DNA of 64,000 nucleotides from assembly GCF_034044715.1 (NCBI RefSeq), contig NZ_JAXCLW010000001.1:186001-250000 (forward strand). Reading direction: 5' to 3'. Under the pieces are notes generated by a model, which was given only the letters and a program-made list of their open reading frames with translations, was not told where the DNA came from and searched no databases. Positions 1 to 8,997 of this stretch are shown here, one piece after another. The position numbers were made by a program, and so were the translations under genes. Position 1 is the first letter of the stretch. Each line of letters opens with the position of its first letter. The DNA is from Dongia_B soli (GTDB taxonomy: Bacteria > Pseudomonadota > Alphaproteobacteria > Dongiales > Dongiaceae).

Positions 1-1
1 G

Positions 2-880
2 GTCAATCGCTATCAGATTCTCGACCTCGATCCCTCGATCAGCTTTCTCGATTATCTCGCCGAAGCCGGCTTCCACCCCTTCGTGGTGGATTGGGATGCA
101 CCCGGTTCCCTGGAGCGCGATTTCACCTTGAGCGATTACATTGCCGGACGCCTGTGTAGAGCACTCGATATCGTGCGGCAGCAAGAAGGCGGGCCGATAA
201 TCGTCATCGGCTATTGCATGGGCGGACTGTTGGCTTTGGCCGCAAGCCAGCTTTACCGGGCCGGCAACGATCCCGCTGCGAAAGATCTGGCCGGCCTCGC
301 CCTTTTGGCAACGCCTTGGGATTTCCATGCTGAGGCCGTGGGACATGCGCGCATGGTCGCCGCGCTGGGCCGGCAACTGGAACCGGCATTGCAGATCCTC
401 GATGAATTGCCGGTCGATCTGCTGCAAGTCTTCTTCGCTTTGCTCGATCCGTTTCTCGTGACGCGCAAGTTTCAGAATTTTGCCGCTCTCGATCGCCAAG
501 ACCCCACCGGCAGTGCCGCTGCGGGCCGGTTCGTGGCGCTGGAGGATTGGCTCAATGATGGCGTACCGCTGGTAACGCGCGTCGCCAGCGAATGCCTGAT
601 CAATTGGTATGGCGACAATACGACCATGCGCGGCGGATGGCGGGTCGCGGGAACGGCCATCGACCCCAAACAGCTTTCCATCCCCTGTCTGGCGATGGTG
701 CCGAGCAGTGATCGGATCGTCCCGCCCGGCAGTGCCTTGGCGCTGGGCCGTTTGCTGCCGAATTGCCGGATCGAAACGCCGGCCGCGGGGCATATCGGCA
801 TGATGGTCGGGGCCCGCGCGAAAACGGCAATTTGGCCGCAGATCGCAAGCTGGATGCGTGACGTCGCTGGCGGCCCGTAA
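2..880 (+). CDS. PHA synthase-family alpha/beta hydrolase (PhaC-like), 5' partial
   Basis: The frame is open from base 2, so the N-terminus lies outside the window; about 292 residues are visible. The nucleophile elbow reads GYCMGG, the cysteine version of the lipase box (G-x-C-x-G-G) that marks polyhydroxyalkanoate synthases, not ordinary serine hydrolases. A later Asp in SSDRIVPP and a His in AGHIGMMVG complete a Cys-Asp-His triad in the expected order. Its place directly upstream of phaA and phaB fits a phaC-A-B cluster, where it would polymerise 3-hydroxybutyryl-CoA into granules. The C-terminus resembles the shorter (about 350-370 aa) PhaC-like proteins more than the roughly 600-aa class I enzymes, so a PhaC paralogue with another acyl substrate is possible. 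The family call is firm; the exact subclass is not. Confidence 0.8.
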   Translation, partial: VNRYQILDLDPSISFLDYLAEAGFHPFVVDWDAPGSLERDFTLSDYIAGRLCRALDIVRQQEGGPIIVIGYCMGGLLALAASQLYRAGNDPAAKDLAGLALLATPWDFHAEAVGHARMVAALGRQLEPALQILDELPVDLLQVFFALLDPFLVTRKFQNFAALDRQDPTGSAAAGRFVALEDWLNDGVPLVTRVASECLINWYGDNTTMRGGWRVAGTAIDPKQLSIPCLAMVPSSDRIVPPGSALALGRLLPNCRIETPAAGHIGMMVGARAKTAIWPQIASWMRDVAGGP

Positions 881-1002
881 ACCGTCGCCCCGAAGCCATG
901 CGACCGTCTGGACCGGGCTTTTGGCGCAGGACCCGGTTTTGCCGCAGCGCATAGGATAAGTTACGCCTTGCGCTTGCCGGGCGGAGTCCCTACCGTTCAT
1001 GT

Positions 1003-1040
1003 TGCACTGCACAGTTGGCAGTAAAGATAGTTGCAGCAAC
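1003..1040. promoter_or_regulatory. TGC-rich elements upstream of phaA (candidate PhaR site)
   Basis: In the phaA leader, TGCACTGCA (1003-1011) is followed by CTGC-N7-GCAG (1007-1021) and an 11-base palindrome GTTGCAGCAAC (1030-1040). PhaR regulators of alphaproteobacterial PHB genes are known to bind TGC-rich CTGC-N-GCAG sequences. A similar element lies upstream of the PHB depolymerase gene at 26014-26024. The function is inferred from motif and context. Confidence 0.45.
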
Positions 1041-1060
1041 GGAATTCTAGGGAGTCTTTC

Positions 1061-2236
1061 ATGACCGACGTCGTCATCACGGCCGCCGCCCGCACCCCAG
1101 TCGGTTCCTTTAACGGATCGCTGTCCAGCCTGGTAGCCCATGAACTTGGCAAGGTAGCGATTGTCGAAGCGCTGAAGCGCTCCAAGCTCGAAGCTGGCGA
1201 CGTCACCGAGGTCATCCTGGGTCAGATCCTGACGGCAGGCACCGGCCAGAACCCCGCCCGCCAGGCGGCGATGGCTGCCGGCATCCCGGCCGAGCGTACC
1301 GCCTATCAGATCAACCAGCTTTGCGGTTCGGGCCTGCGCGCCGTCGCGCTCGGATATCAAGCGATCCGAAACGGCGATTCGGAAATCGTCGTTGCTGGTG
1401 GTCAGGAAAGCATGAGCCAGGCGCCGCATTGCATCCATCTGCGCAACGGCGTGAAGATGGGCTCGGCCGAGATGATCGACACCATGATCCATGACGGCCT
1501 GACCGACGCCTTCAACCACTATCACATGGGCGTCACTGCCGAGAATGTGGCCCAGCGCTGGCAGATCACCCGCGAGCAACAGGATCAATTCGCCCTCGCC
1601 TCGCAGAACAAGGCGGAAGCGGCGCAGAAGGCCGGCAAATTCAAGGATGAGATCGTGCCGGTCACCATCAAGACCCGCAAAGGCGATGTCACGGTCGATG
1701 CCGATGAATATCCGAAGCATGGCACCACGATCGATGCCTTGCAGAAATTGCGGCCGGCTTTCCTGAAGGAAAATGGCACCGTGACCGCCGGCAATGCTTC
1801 CGGCATCAATGACGGTGCTGCGGCACTGGTGCTGATGTCCGACGCGCTGGCCTCGAAGCGCGGCCTGACGCCGCTGGCCCGTATCGTGTCGTGGGCCACC
1901 GCCGGTGTCGATCCGGCGGTCATGGGGTCCGGTCCGATCCCGGCCAGCCGCGCCGCTTTGGCGAAAGCCGGTTGGAAACCCGACGAGCTCGACCTGATCG
2001 AAGCCAATGAAGCCTTCGCGGCCCAGGCCTGTGCGGTCAACAAGGACATGGGCTGGGATCCTGCCAAGGTCAATGTCAATGGCGGCGCCATCGCCATCGG
2101 CCATCCGGTCGGCGCTTCCGGCGCCCGGGTACTCACGACCTTGCTGCATGAAATGCTGAAGCGCGACGCCAAGAAGGGCCTGGCGACGCTTTGCATTGGC
2201 GGCGGCATGGGCATTGCGCTCTGTGTCGAGCGTTGA
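1061..2236 (+). CDS. phaA: Acetyl-CoA acetyltransferase (beta-ketothiolase)
   Basis: This is a 391-residue biosynthetic thiolase that condenses two acetyl-CoA into acetoacetyl-CoA, the first step of PHB synthesis. The catalytic residues are visible: nucleophile Cys88 in NQLCGSG, His348 in GHPVGASG and Cys378 in CIGGGMG, essentially the numbering of well-studied biosynthetic thiolases. The ATG at 1061 is preferred over upstream in-frame codons because GGGAG precedes it at a normal distance and family members begin with a TDVVI-like strand. It is followed 107 bases later by phaB in the same direction, with no terminator between them, so the two probably share a transcript. TGC-rich elements in its leader suggest PhaR-type repression. 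Confidence 0.96.
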   Translation: MTDVVITAAARTPVGSFNGSLSSLVAHELGKVAIVEALKRSKLEAGDVTEVILGQILTAGTGQNPARQAAMAAGIPAERTAYQINQLCGSGLRAVALGYQAIRNGDSEIVVAGGQESMSQAPHCIHLRNGVKMGSAEMIDTMIHDGLTDAFNHYHMGVTAENVAQRWQITREQQDQFALASQNKAEAAQKAGKFKDEIVPVTIKTRKGDVTVDADEYPKHGTTIDALQKLRPAFLKENGTVTAGNASGINDGAAALVLMSDALASKRGLTPLARIVSWATAGVDPAVMGSGPIPASRAALAKAGWKPDELDLIEANEAFAAQACAVNKDMGWDPAKVNVNGGAIAIGHPVGASGARVLTTLLHEMLKRDAKKGLATLCIGGGMGIALCVER

Positions 2237-2343
2237 CCATCGACCGGCCGCTAGTTGCGCTAGTTAAAGATTGCCGCGAGGTAGGCATCAATCAAACAGA
2301 TTAGCGACGAGGATCGCGGAGTTACCGTCGCAGGGAGGTACTC

Positions 2344-3066
2344 ATGAGTAGAGTGGCAGTTGTGACTGGTGGTACGCGTGGTATCGGGGCGGCGATCTCG
2401 ACAGCCCTGAAAGCCGCTGGCTACAAGGTCGCGGCGAATTATTGCGGAAATGACGACGCGGCCCAGGCGTTCCAGAAGGAAACCGGCATTCCCGTTTACA
2501 AGTTCGATGTTGGCGACCTGGCGCAATGCGAGGAATCGCTGGCAAAGATCGCGCAGGATCTCGGCCCGGTCGAAATTGTCGTGAACAATGCCGGCATTAC
2601 CCGCGATGCCACGATGCATCGCATGGCGACCGAGCAATGGGACGATGTCCTGCGGACCAATCTTACATCCTGCTTCAACATGTGCCGCAGTGTGATCGAG
2701 GGCATGCGCGAGCGCGGCTTCGGCCGCATCGTCAATGTCGGCTCGATCAACGGCCAGGCCGGCCAGTTCGGCCAGGTCAATTATTCCGCCGCCAAGGCCG
2801 GCATCCATGGTTTCACGAAAGCGATGGCACAGGAAGGCGCTGCCAAGAACATCACCGTCAATTCGATCTGCCCCGGCTATATCGATACCGAGATGGTACG
2901 CGCCGTACCGGAGGCTGTGCTGGAAAAGATCATTGCCAAGATTCCCGTGGGCCGTCTCGGCAAGCCCGAGGAAATCGCCCGCGCCGTGGTTTTCCTGGTT
3001 GCGGATGATGCGGGCTTCATCACCGGATCGACCCTGTCGATCAATGGTGGCCAGCATATGTATTGA
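2344..3066 (+). CDS. phaB: Acetoacetyl-CoA reductase (NADPH)
   Basis: This 240-residue short-chain dehydrogenase reduces acetoacetyl-CoA to (R)-3-hydroxybutyryl-CoA, the PHB monomer. The cofactor loop GGTRGIG (9-15), the NNAG motif (81-84), catalytic Ser134 and the Y147-x-x-x-K151 pair are all present, and the length is typical of PhaB. AGGGAGG stands just before the ATG. The position after phaA and a strong hairpin terminator at 3089-3120 mark it as the last gene of the PHB synthesis unit. Confidence 0.95.
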   Translation: MSRVAVVTGGTRGIGAAISTALKAAGYKVAANYCGNDDAAQAFQKETGIPVYKFDVGDLAQCEESLAKIAQDLGPVEIVVNNAGITRDATMHRMATEQWDDVLRTNLTSCFNMCRSVIEGMRERGFGRIVNVGSINGQAGQFGQVNYSAAKAGIHGFTKAMAQEGAAKNITVNSICPGYIDTEMVRAVPEAVLEKIIAKIPVGRLGKPEEIARAVVFLVADDAGFITGSTLSINGGQHMY

Positions 3067-3088
3067 TCGATTGCGAAAGCGATTACGG

Positions 3089-3120
3089 CGGCGTCAGTTT
3101 TTCTGACGCCGTTATTTTTT
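3089..3120 (+). terminator. Rho-independent terminator of phaAB
   Basis: A perfect 9-bp stem (3089-3097 with 3103-3111) and a TTTTT loop are followed by TTATTTTTT. It lies 23 bases after the phaB stop and overlaps the end of the convergent regulator gene. Confidence 0.9.
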
Positions 3121-3834
3121 GCCGCCGCTACTTTCGCGCATCCTTTCCGGCTGCGGTTGCCCGACCTGGGTCAGCCAGTCCTGTAACAGCCGGCCGTCAT
3201 CGGCCGGATAGGTCTCCCCGAGAAGTTGTCCGCTTTTGATCCGGTCGGCGCGAAAATGGCGATAATCCTGCCGCAACTCGCACCAGCCGCAAACCAGGGT
3301 CGCTTCGATGAAATAAGCAACGGCGAGCGGCCAGATAATTCTCTTCGTCTCAACGCCGTCGCCATCAATATAGTCGATTGCCATCTTCTGCCGGCTGCGG
3401 ATTGCTTGCCGCACATCGTTCAAATCAATGGATGAGGGCACGCTCGCGCCGAAAGGCGAGACGTAGATCGGTGGCACATCGAGATGATGACGCAGGTGAT
3501 CGGGCAAGGCGACCGTCACTTTGGATAACACACTGCGTGCTGCTGCCTGCAGCCCTGGATCGCCCGTCCGCTGGATCAGTTGCGCACCGACGAGGATGGC
3601 GTCGATTTCATCCAACGTGAACATAAGCGGCGGCAGATCGAAGCCCTGGCGCAGCATGTAACCGAGCCCGGCGGCACCCTCGATCGGGACGCGCCGCGCC
3701 TGCAGCGTGGCGATGTCACGATAGACCGTGCGCACCGTGACCTCGAGCTGCGTCGCCAGTTCGGCCGCGGTCAGCGGCGCCTTGGCGACCCGCAAAGCCT
3801 GGATTATATCGAAGAGACGATCTGCCCGGCGCAT
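3112..3834 (-). CDS. YafY-type HTH + WYL-domain transcriptional regulator
   Basis: This regulator of about 240 residues has an N-terminal winged helix (residues about 1-60, with the recognition-helix sequence VTVRTVYRDIATLQ) and a C-terminal WYL domain (about 125-215, with FIEATLVCGWCELRQDYRHFRADRI). WYL domains sense small ligands or nucleic acids, and YafY-type proteins usually control adjacent genes. The ATG at 3834 is chosen over an in-frame TTG at 3849. The gene is divergent from an EamA exporter, and the 101-base spacer carries three TGTCA repeats and an inverted repeat, so it probably represses the exporter and itself. The ligand cannot be told from sequence. Its stop codon lies in the phaB terminator. 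Confidence 0.88.
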   Translation of the reverse strand: MRRADRLFDIIQALRVAKAPLTAAELATQLEVTVRTVYRDIATLQARRVPIEGAAGLGYMLRQGFDLPPLMFTLDEIDAILVGAQLIQRTGDPGLQAAARSVLSKVTVALPDHLRHHLDVPPIYVSPFGASVPSSIDLNDVRQAIRSRQKMAIDYIDGDGVETKRIIWPLAVAYFIEATLVCGWCELRQDYRHFRADRIKSGQLLGETYPADDGRLLQDWLTQVGQPQPERMRESSGGKK

Positions 3835-3856
3835 GGCTAACCCTAGCAAAAACCTG

Positions 3857-3894
3857 CTGACACCACGATGTCAGTAGACTGTCACTATTGTCAG
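3857..3894. promoter_or_regulatory. Repeated TGTCAG boxes between WYL regulator and exporter
   Basis: CTGACA-N6-TGTCAG forms an inverted repeat at 3857-3874. Two more half-sites follow, TGTCAC at 3880-3885 and TGTCAG at 3889-3894. It sits in the divergent promoter region, where an operator for the WYL regulator would be expected. Regulator binding is inferred. Confidence 0.6.
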
Positions 3895-3935
3895 CATCAA
3901 GACGGCAAAAAACAAAATCATGGGAAAGCGAACTC

Positions 3936-4808
3936 ATGGAGCAGGCAAATCGTCATCGGCTTGGCATTTTGATGGTGGCCGGTTCGGCTGTCGCCTATAG
4001 CACGGCCGGCTACTTCACCCGCCTCATTCCGCTGGATGTATGGACGCTGTTGTTCTGGCGCGGCATTTTTGCCGGGCTTTTTATCGCGGCCATCCTGTTT
4101 TGGCAAAACGGCCGGCGTAGTTTCATCGTCTTGCGCGGGATGGGATGGCCCGGCCTGATGATCGCCGCACTTTCCACCATGGGCATGATGTTCTTCATCA
4201 ATGCGCTACGTCTGACCACCGTGGCGGATGTAGCGCTGCTTTTCGCCGCTGCACCTTTCGTGACTGCTTTACTCGCTTGGCTCGCGATCGGTGAACGGGC
4301 AAGCCGCGCGACGCTGATAGCAAGTGCCATCGCCTGTCTCGGCATCGTTATCATGGTCGGCAATGCGGCGAGCGCCGCTAACTTCTATGGCAGCCTGCTG
4401 GCGCTGGGCATGGTCTGCGCAATCTCGGCGATGATGGTGGCGGTGAGGAAGTTCAAGCAATCGGATATGGTGTCGGTTTCCTGCGTCTCATCCTTCCTGA
4501 CAAGTCTCATCATCGCTCCTCTGGCGACGCCCATGGCCGCGAGCCATATCGACCTGTTTCATCTGGCGCTTTTCGGTGTCACACAACTTGGCTTGGGATT
4601 GCTGTTGCTCACTACCGGAACGCAATTGATCTCGGCAACGGAATCGGCGCTAATTAGCGCATTGGATACCCCGCTCGCACCAATCTGGGTCTGGCTCGCC
4701 TTCCGCGAAGTGCCGACCGCCACGACCCTGCTCGGCGGCGCACTCGTCGTCCTCGCGGTGATGGGCCATATTTTGGTCGAGATGCGGCAACGTCCTGCCG
4801 CCGCTTGA
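3936..4808 (+). CDS. EamA-family (DMT) exporter
   Basis: This protein of about 290 residues is built almost entirely of hydrophobic segments and holds two copies of the EamA repeat, giving about ten membrane helices in the inner membrane. Motifs such as AYSTAGYFTRLIP and LTTVADVALLFAAAPF are typical of drug/metabolite transporters, many of which export amino acids, purines or toxic compounds. The ATG at 3936 follows GGGAAAG; upstream in-frame codons would add a non-hydrophobic tail that the family lacks. The gene is divergent from the WYL regulator, which probably controls it. The substrate is unknown. Confidence 0.88.
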   Translation: MEQANRHRLGILMVAGSAVAYSTAGYFTRLIPLDVWTLLFWRGIFAGLFIAAILFWQNGRRSFIVLRGMGWPGLMIAALSTMGMMFFINALRLTTVADVALLFAAAPFVTALLAWLAIGERASRATLIASAIACLGIVIMVGNAASAANFYGSLLALGMVCAISAMMVAVRKFKQSDMVSVSCVSSFLTSLIIAPLATPMAASHIDLFHLALFGVTQLGLGLLLLTTGTQLISATESALISALDTPLAPIWVWLAFREVPTATTLLGGALVVLAVMGHILVEMRQRPAAA

Positions 4809-4911
4809 TCTCTGCGTGCTGAATCGATCTGTTTAATGTTCATTAATTCTTTCGGCGCAGTCTGAATGCCTATTCCGGTGCATATGATTGAATGCAGAAA
4901 GAGGATGCGGC

Positions 4912-5418
4912 ATGGCGAAGCAGAAAGAGGCCGCCGACAGCGTCGACAATGTTGAAGAACTCCCCGATCAACCCAGCGAGCTGGCCGAAAGCACCCATGC
5001 CGAATTGCTGATGATGTATACCGAATGCGCCCACAGCATCCGGTTTGCCAAGGCTCAGCAATGGCATACGATGGGTGGCGTGCTGTTGATCTTCATCGCG
5101 CTTGGCATCTACAGCAATTATCTGGGCCCGTCCTCGCTCGCCCTTAAGACGGCCTTGGGGCTCAGCATCCTGTCCAGTATCGGTGGCATCTACTCGCTGA
5201 TGATCTATCAGTTCTGGCAGGCGACCGAGCGCCAGAAACTGTCTTTCATTGCCGACCGCTTTTCCAGCACATTGCGTCAGGTGCGCGGCTTGACCGGCCG
5301 GCAGGAAGCCGATTTGCAACGTTATGTGCTGCTGTTCTTCATGGTCTTTTGCATCCTCGCCGGCAACTGGCTGCTGGTGCTCTTTGTAACGCCGAAGCTG
5401 CACAACCTCGGCACATAG
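4912..5418 (+). CDS. Small membrane protein, three predicted helices
   Basis: I do not recognise a named family. The 168-residue product has a charged, glutamate-rich N-terminus (about 1-45), then two close hydrophobic segments (about 50-70 and 78-100), a hydrophilic stretch rich in Arg and Gln that may form a helix (about 105-138), and a third hydrophobic segment near the C-terminus. No catalytic motif is visible. The ATG at 4912 follows AGAGGA at a suitable distance; an upstream TTG at 4888 is less likely. It stands alone between the exporter and a convergent aminotransferase. Confidence 0.7.
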   Translation: MAKQKEAADSVDNVEELPDQPSELAESTHAELLMMYTECAHSIRFAKAQQWHTMGGVLLIFIALGIYSNYLGPSSLALKTALGLSILSSIGGIYSLMIYQFWQATERQKLSFIADRFSSTLRQVRGLTGRQEADLQRYVLLFFMVFCILAGNWLLVLFVTPKLHNLGT

Positions 5419-5437
5419 AGTACCGACAGGTCCCCAA

Positions 5438-6628
5438 TCAGGACGCCGCGTCGGCAGCCAACCGCGCCGCAATCTCCGGCATCCAATCCTTCTCCACATT
5501 GGCGAAGGCGACGCGCAGATAGTCTTCCTGGTCCGGGCCGAACATCGCACCCGGCAAGGCCAGCAAGTTCTGCTGTTCGACCAGGCGACGCGCCACCTCG
5601 GCCGCACTTTGGCCGCGATGCGGGTGCCGCACATAGGCGAAATAGGCACCGGCACTGATCAGTTCATAACCGAGATCGTTGCGGCTGGGCGCCGATTGCA
5701 ATGCCTTGAGGCGATCGCGCATCAGCAGCGTGTTGCTGCGGCGCCAATCGCTGAGGGCATTGAGGCCACGGATGGCCGCCAATTGCCCGATACGTGGCGC
5801 GCAGATCGCCACCGTGTCCATCGCCTTCCCGACTTCCTCGACCAGTGCCGGCGCCCCCACCAAGGCACCGACGCGGTAGCCGGTCAAACAAAAGACCTTG
5901 GAGAAGCTATAGAGATGGATGAGCGTGCCGGGCCAGTCGGGATCCTGGAAGAGATCATGTGGCGCATCGTCATGCGGCATGAAATCGCGATAGGTCTCAT
6001 CCAGGATCAAAGCGATGCCGCGCGATTTCGCCAGCTGATAGAAGCGGCGCAACACGTCTGGCGAATAGACGGAGCCGGTCGGATTGTTGGGCGAGATGAT
6101 CAGCAACGCGCGGGTGGCTGGGCCGATCGCCGCCGTGATCTCGTCAAGATCGGGAACGCCGCCATTATCCGGCCGGAAGGCAACATGCTTGGCGCGGATG
6201 CCCTGCATGTCCAGCCACATTTGATAATTGAAGTAGTAAGGCAGCGGCAGGATGATTTCCTCGCCCGCCTTGGCGAGCGAGAGGGTGGTCAGGCAATAGG
6301 CTTGATTGCATCCCGCGGTGATCAGCACATTCCCCGCCGACAGCTTGCCGCCATAGACACGGGTGATATCTGCCGCCAGCGCCTCGCGCAGAAGCGGCAT
6401 GCCTTCGATATCGGTATAACGCGAGGTCGCCGGATCGCCGATGATGCCGGCGAGATGATCGGTCATCGCCGGCGGCGGCGAATAACCGGGCACTGCCTGG
6501 CAGACATCGATGAGCGGTTTGTCGGCGGGGAAATCGCGGCCCTTGATCCAGCCATGGGCTTCTGCAATCGGCGGCGCCGCCACCCGCCCGAGCAGGGGAT
6601 TGACGGTATAATGCAAGCCTTTGGTCAT
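5438..6628 (-). CDS. PLP-dependent class I/II aminotransferase
   Basis: This 396-residue fold-type I aminotransferase shows the whole cofactor set: SPNNPTG (179-185), Asp210 in LILDETY, and the Schiff-base lysine Lys244 in SFSKVFCLTGYRVGA. The pattern fits the aspartate/aromatic aminotransferase superfamily, but the donor and acceptor cannot be assigned. Its ATG overlaps the stop of the upstream acetoacetate-CoA ligase by four bases (ATGA), which implies translational coupling and a shared transcript. A link to ketone-body or amino-acid catabolism is therefore plausible but inferred. Confidence 0.9.
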   Translation of the reverse strand: MTKGLHYTVNPLLGRVAAPPIAEAHGWIKGRDFPADKPLIDVCQAVPGYSPPPAMTDHLAGIIGDPATSRYTDIEGMPLLREALAADITRVYGGKLSAGNVLITAGCNQAYCLTTLSLAKAGEEIILPLPYYFNYQMWLDMQGIRAKHVAFRPDNGGVPDLDEITAAIGPATRALLIISPNNPTGSVYSPDVLRRFYQLAKSRGIALILDETYRDFMPHDDAPHDLFQDPDWPGTLIHLYSFSKVFCLTGYRVGALVGAPALVEEVGKAMDTVAICAPRIGQLAAIRGLNALSDWRRSNTLLMRDRLKALQSAPSRNDLGYELISAGAYFAYVRHPHRGQSAAEVARRLVEQQNLLALPGAMFGPDQEDYLRVAFANVEKDWMPEIAARLAADAAS

Positions 6629-8613
6629 GACTGTAATTCCCGCAGATCTTTGTAAAGATCCAGCGCTTCCGGATTGGCCAGCGCTTCCTTGTTTTTGATG
6701 GGGCGGCCATGCACGATGTCGCGCACCGCCAGTTCGACGATCTTGCCGGATTTGGTGCGCGGGATATCCGCCACCTGGATAATCTTCGCCGGCACATGGC
6801 GCGGCGTCGTGTTGTTGCGGATTTGCGTCTTGATCTTCGCCATCAACTGCTCATCCAGCTTGACGCCTTCACGCAGCCGCACGAACAGCACCACGCGGAC
6901 GTCATGCTGCCAGTCCTGGCCGATGACGATGCTCTCGATGACCTCCGGCAACTGCTCGACCTGACGATAAATTTCCGCAGTGCCAATGCGCACACCGCCG
7001 GGATTGAGCACCGCATCGGAGCGGCCGAAGACGATGATGCCGCCATGCTCGGTCAGCTCGATATAGTCGCCATGATGCCAGATGTTGGGATAACGTTCGA
7101 AATAGGCCGCTTTGTAGCGCTTGTTGTCGGGATCGTTCCAGAAACCGATCGGCATGGCCGGGAACGGCCTGGTGCAGACCAGCTCCCCCTTCTCTCCCCG
7201 CACTGGTTTGCCCTCGTCATTCCAGACCTCAACCGCCATGCCGAGCCCGCGCATTTGAATCTCGCCGCGCCAGACCGGGCCGGTCGGATTGCCCAGCAGG
7301 AAGCAAGAGATGATATCGGTACCGCCGGAAATCGACGCGAGGCAGAGATCCTTCTTCACCTTCTCATAGACATAGTCGAAGCTTTCAGGCACCAGCGGCG
7401 ACCCGGTCGAGGCCAGCATTCGCACGCTGGAGAGATCATGGGTGCGGATCGGCTGGATATCGGCCTTGGCACAGGCATCGATATATTTGGCCGAGGTCCC
7501 GAAGAGCGTGAACTTCTCCGCCTGGGCATAATCGAACAAGATGTTGCCGTCCGGCGCAAATGGCGAGCCGTCATACAGCATCAAGGCCGCGCCGCTCGCC
7601 AGGCCGGAGATCAGCCAGTTCCACATCATCCAGCCGCAGGTCGTGAAGTAGAACACGCGGTCGCCCGGCTTCACATCGCCATGCAGCTTATGCTCCTTCA
7701 AATGCTGCAGCAGCGTGCCGCCCGCACCATGCACGATGCATTTCGGCGCACCGGTCGTGCCGGAGGAATACATGATGTAGAGCGGATGATTGAACGGCAG
7801 GCGCGCGAATTCGAAAGACTCGGCATCGCCCAGCGCCGGCTGCTGCTCTAGCGCATCGGTTATCAGCAAAGCTTTCGGCAAAGCGGAGATATCCGGCCTG
7901 CCCGCCAGATAGGGAACGACAATGACCTGCTCGACGGTGGGCAGGCCCTTCAGGAATTCCGCGACACGACCGAGGCTGTCATGCGATTTGCCGTTATACC
8001 AATAGCCATCCGCCGTCAGCAGCACGCGCGGCTCGATCTGGCCGAAACGATCGAGCACGCCTTGGACGCCGAAATCCGGCGAACAGGAGGACCAGGTGCA
8101 ACCGATTGCCGAAGCTGCTAAGGCACCGATCACCGTTTCCGGCATATTCGGCATGAAGCCAGCCACGCGGTCCCCCGGCTGGAGGCCCAGCGAGCGCAAA
8201 TGGCTGGCAAGGCGTAACACCCTATCCCACAGCTCGGCATGGCTGAGCCGGCGCTTCACCTTGTCCTCGCCCCAGAAGACGATCGCGTCTTTATCGGCAT
8301 TGGCCGGCACGTGGGAATAGCGCAGCAGGTTCTCGGCGAAATTCAATCGCGCCTCGGGGAAAAACTGCGCACCCGGCATCTTGTGGCCGTCGACCAGAAC
8401 CGCTTGACCGGGACCATCAGCGATGACTTCCGAAAAGCGCCAGAGCGACAGCCAGAACTGCTCGATCTCCGTGACTGACCACTGCCAGAGCGCCGCGGTA
8501 TCCGGCAAATCAATCAGCCAGTCGCGCGCCACCTGCGTCCGAAAGCGTGTCATATTGGTATCGAGGATCTGATCGGGCGTCGGCTGCCACAACATATCGG
8601 TCATTTCAGTCAT
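6625..8613 (-). CDS. Acetoacetate-CoA ligase (acetoacetyl-CoA synthetase)
   Basis: This 662-residue ANL-superfamily enzyme activates acetoacetate with ATP and CoA. The P-loop YSSGTTGAPK, the acetoacetyl-CoA synthetase signature region around CTWSSCSPDFGVQGVLDRF, and the C-terminal KTKSGKIVE-type motif (here RTKSGKIVEL) with the adenylation-domain lysine are all present, and the length is typical. The ATG at 8613 is preceded by AAGGA at a good distance; an upstream in-frame extension would add 27 atypical residues. In PHB-storing bacteria this enzyme returns acetoacetate from polymer mobilisation to central metabolism, which fits the nearby phaAB genes and the PhaZ gene at 24.6 kb. Confidence 0.94.
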   Translation of the reverse strand: MTEMTDMLWQPTPDQILDTNMTRFRTQVARDWLIDLPDTAALWQWSVTEIEQFWLSLWRFSEVIADGPGQAVLVDGHKMPGAQFFPEARLNFAENLLRYSHVPANADKDAIVFWGEDKVKRRLSHAELWDRVLRLASHLRSLGLQPGDRVAGFMPNMPETVIGALAASAIGCTWSSCSPDFGVQGVLDRFGQIEPRVLLTADGYWYNGKSHDSLGRVAEFLKGLPTVEQVIVVPYLAGRPDISALPKALLITDALEQQPALGDAESFEFARLPFNHPLYIMYSSGTTGAPKCIVHGAGGTLLQHLKEHKLHGDVKPGDRVFYFTTCGWMMWNWLISGLASGAALMLYDGSPFAPDGNILFDYAQAEKFTLFGTSAKYIDACAKADIQPIRTHDLSSVRMLASTGSPLVPESFDYVYEKVKKDLCLASISGGTDIISCFLLGNPTGPVWRGEIQMRGLGMAVEVWNDEGKPVRGEKGELVCTRPFPAMPIGFWNDPDNKRYKAAYFERYPNIWHHGDYIELTEHGGIIVFGRSDAVLNPGGVRIGTAEIYRQVEQLPEVIESIVIGQDWQHDVRVVLFVRLREGVKLDEQLMAKIKTQIRNNTTPRHVPAKIIQVADIPRTKSGKIVELAVRDIVHGRPIKNKEALANPEALDLYKDLRELQS

Positions 8614-8997
8614 CAGTCCTTGTTCGTGTTCTTTGAATCCGGCGCAATGTAACGCCCCGATGTAGCGCGGCGGGCGCCTAATCTGCGGTCGCAATCGGCC
8701 TTTGACAAGCCGAATCCGGGATGGTTGCGGTCGGCCGCATCACCCCGATCCTAAAGACTGTTTCCTGTCAAACTGGCCTACCCGCGACCTCAAATCGCAT
8801 CCCAAGCTCACAAAATCCATACCAGCAATTTGCGCGAGGTGGAGGAAAAACTCACACGTAAATATATAGAAGACTGCGTTTTCCGAAGAGTCATCGATTT
8901 ATCAGCTGTGTCGTAACAGTGCGCTTTTATCTGGGGCGCCGATTTAACAACCGCCATCTGGCAAAGCCATATGGTGACGGCTACTGAGGAAGGCAAA
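8614..8997. other. Intergenic region, 384 bases, no gene seen
   Basis: This gap separates the divergent acetoacetate-CoA ligase and chemotaxis-receptor genes. The half nearest the receptor is AT-richer (around 8850-8950) and probably holds its promoter. A short hairpin TGCGG-TCGG-CCGCA lies at 8726-8739. I see no RNA gene, repeat or convincing small reading frame. Confidence 0.5.

Noticed and set aside
5609..7851. Long plus-strand open frames over the aminotransferase and acetoacetate-CoA ligase
   Set aside because: They are antisense to well-supported enzymes, have shadow composition (rich in His, Arg, Asp) and no ribosome sites.
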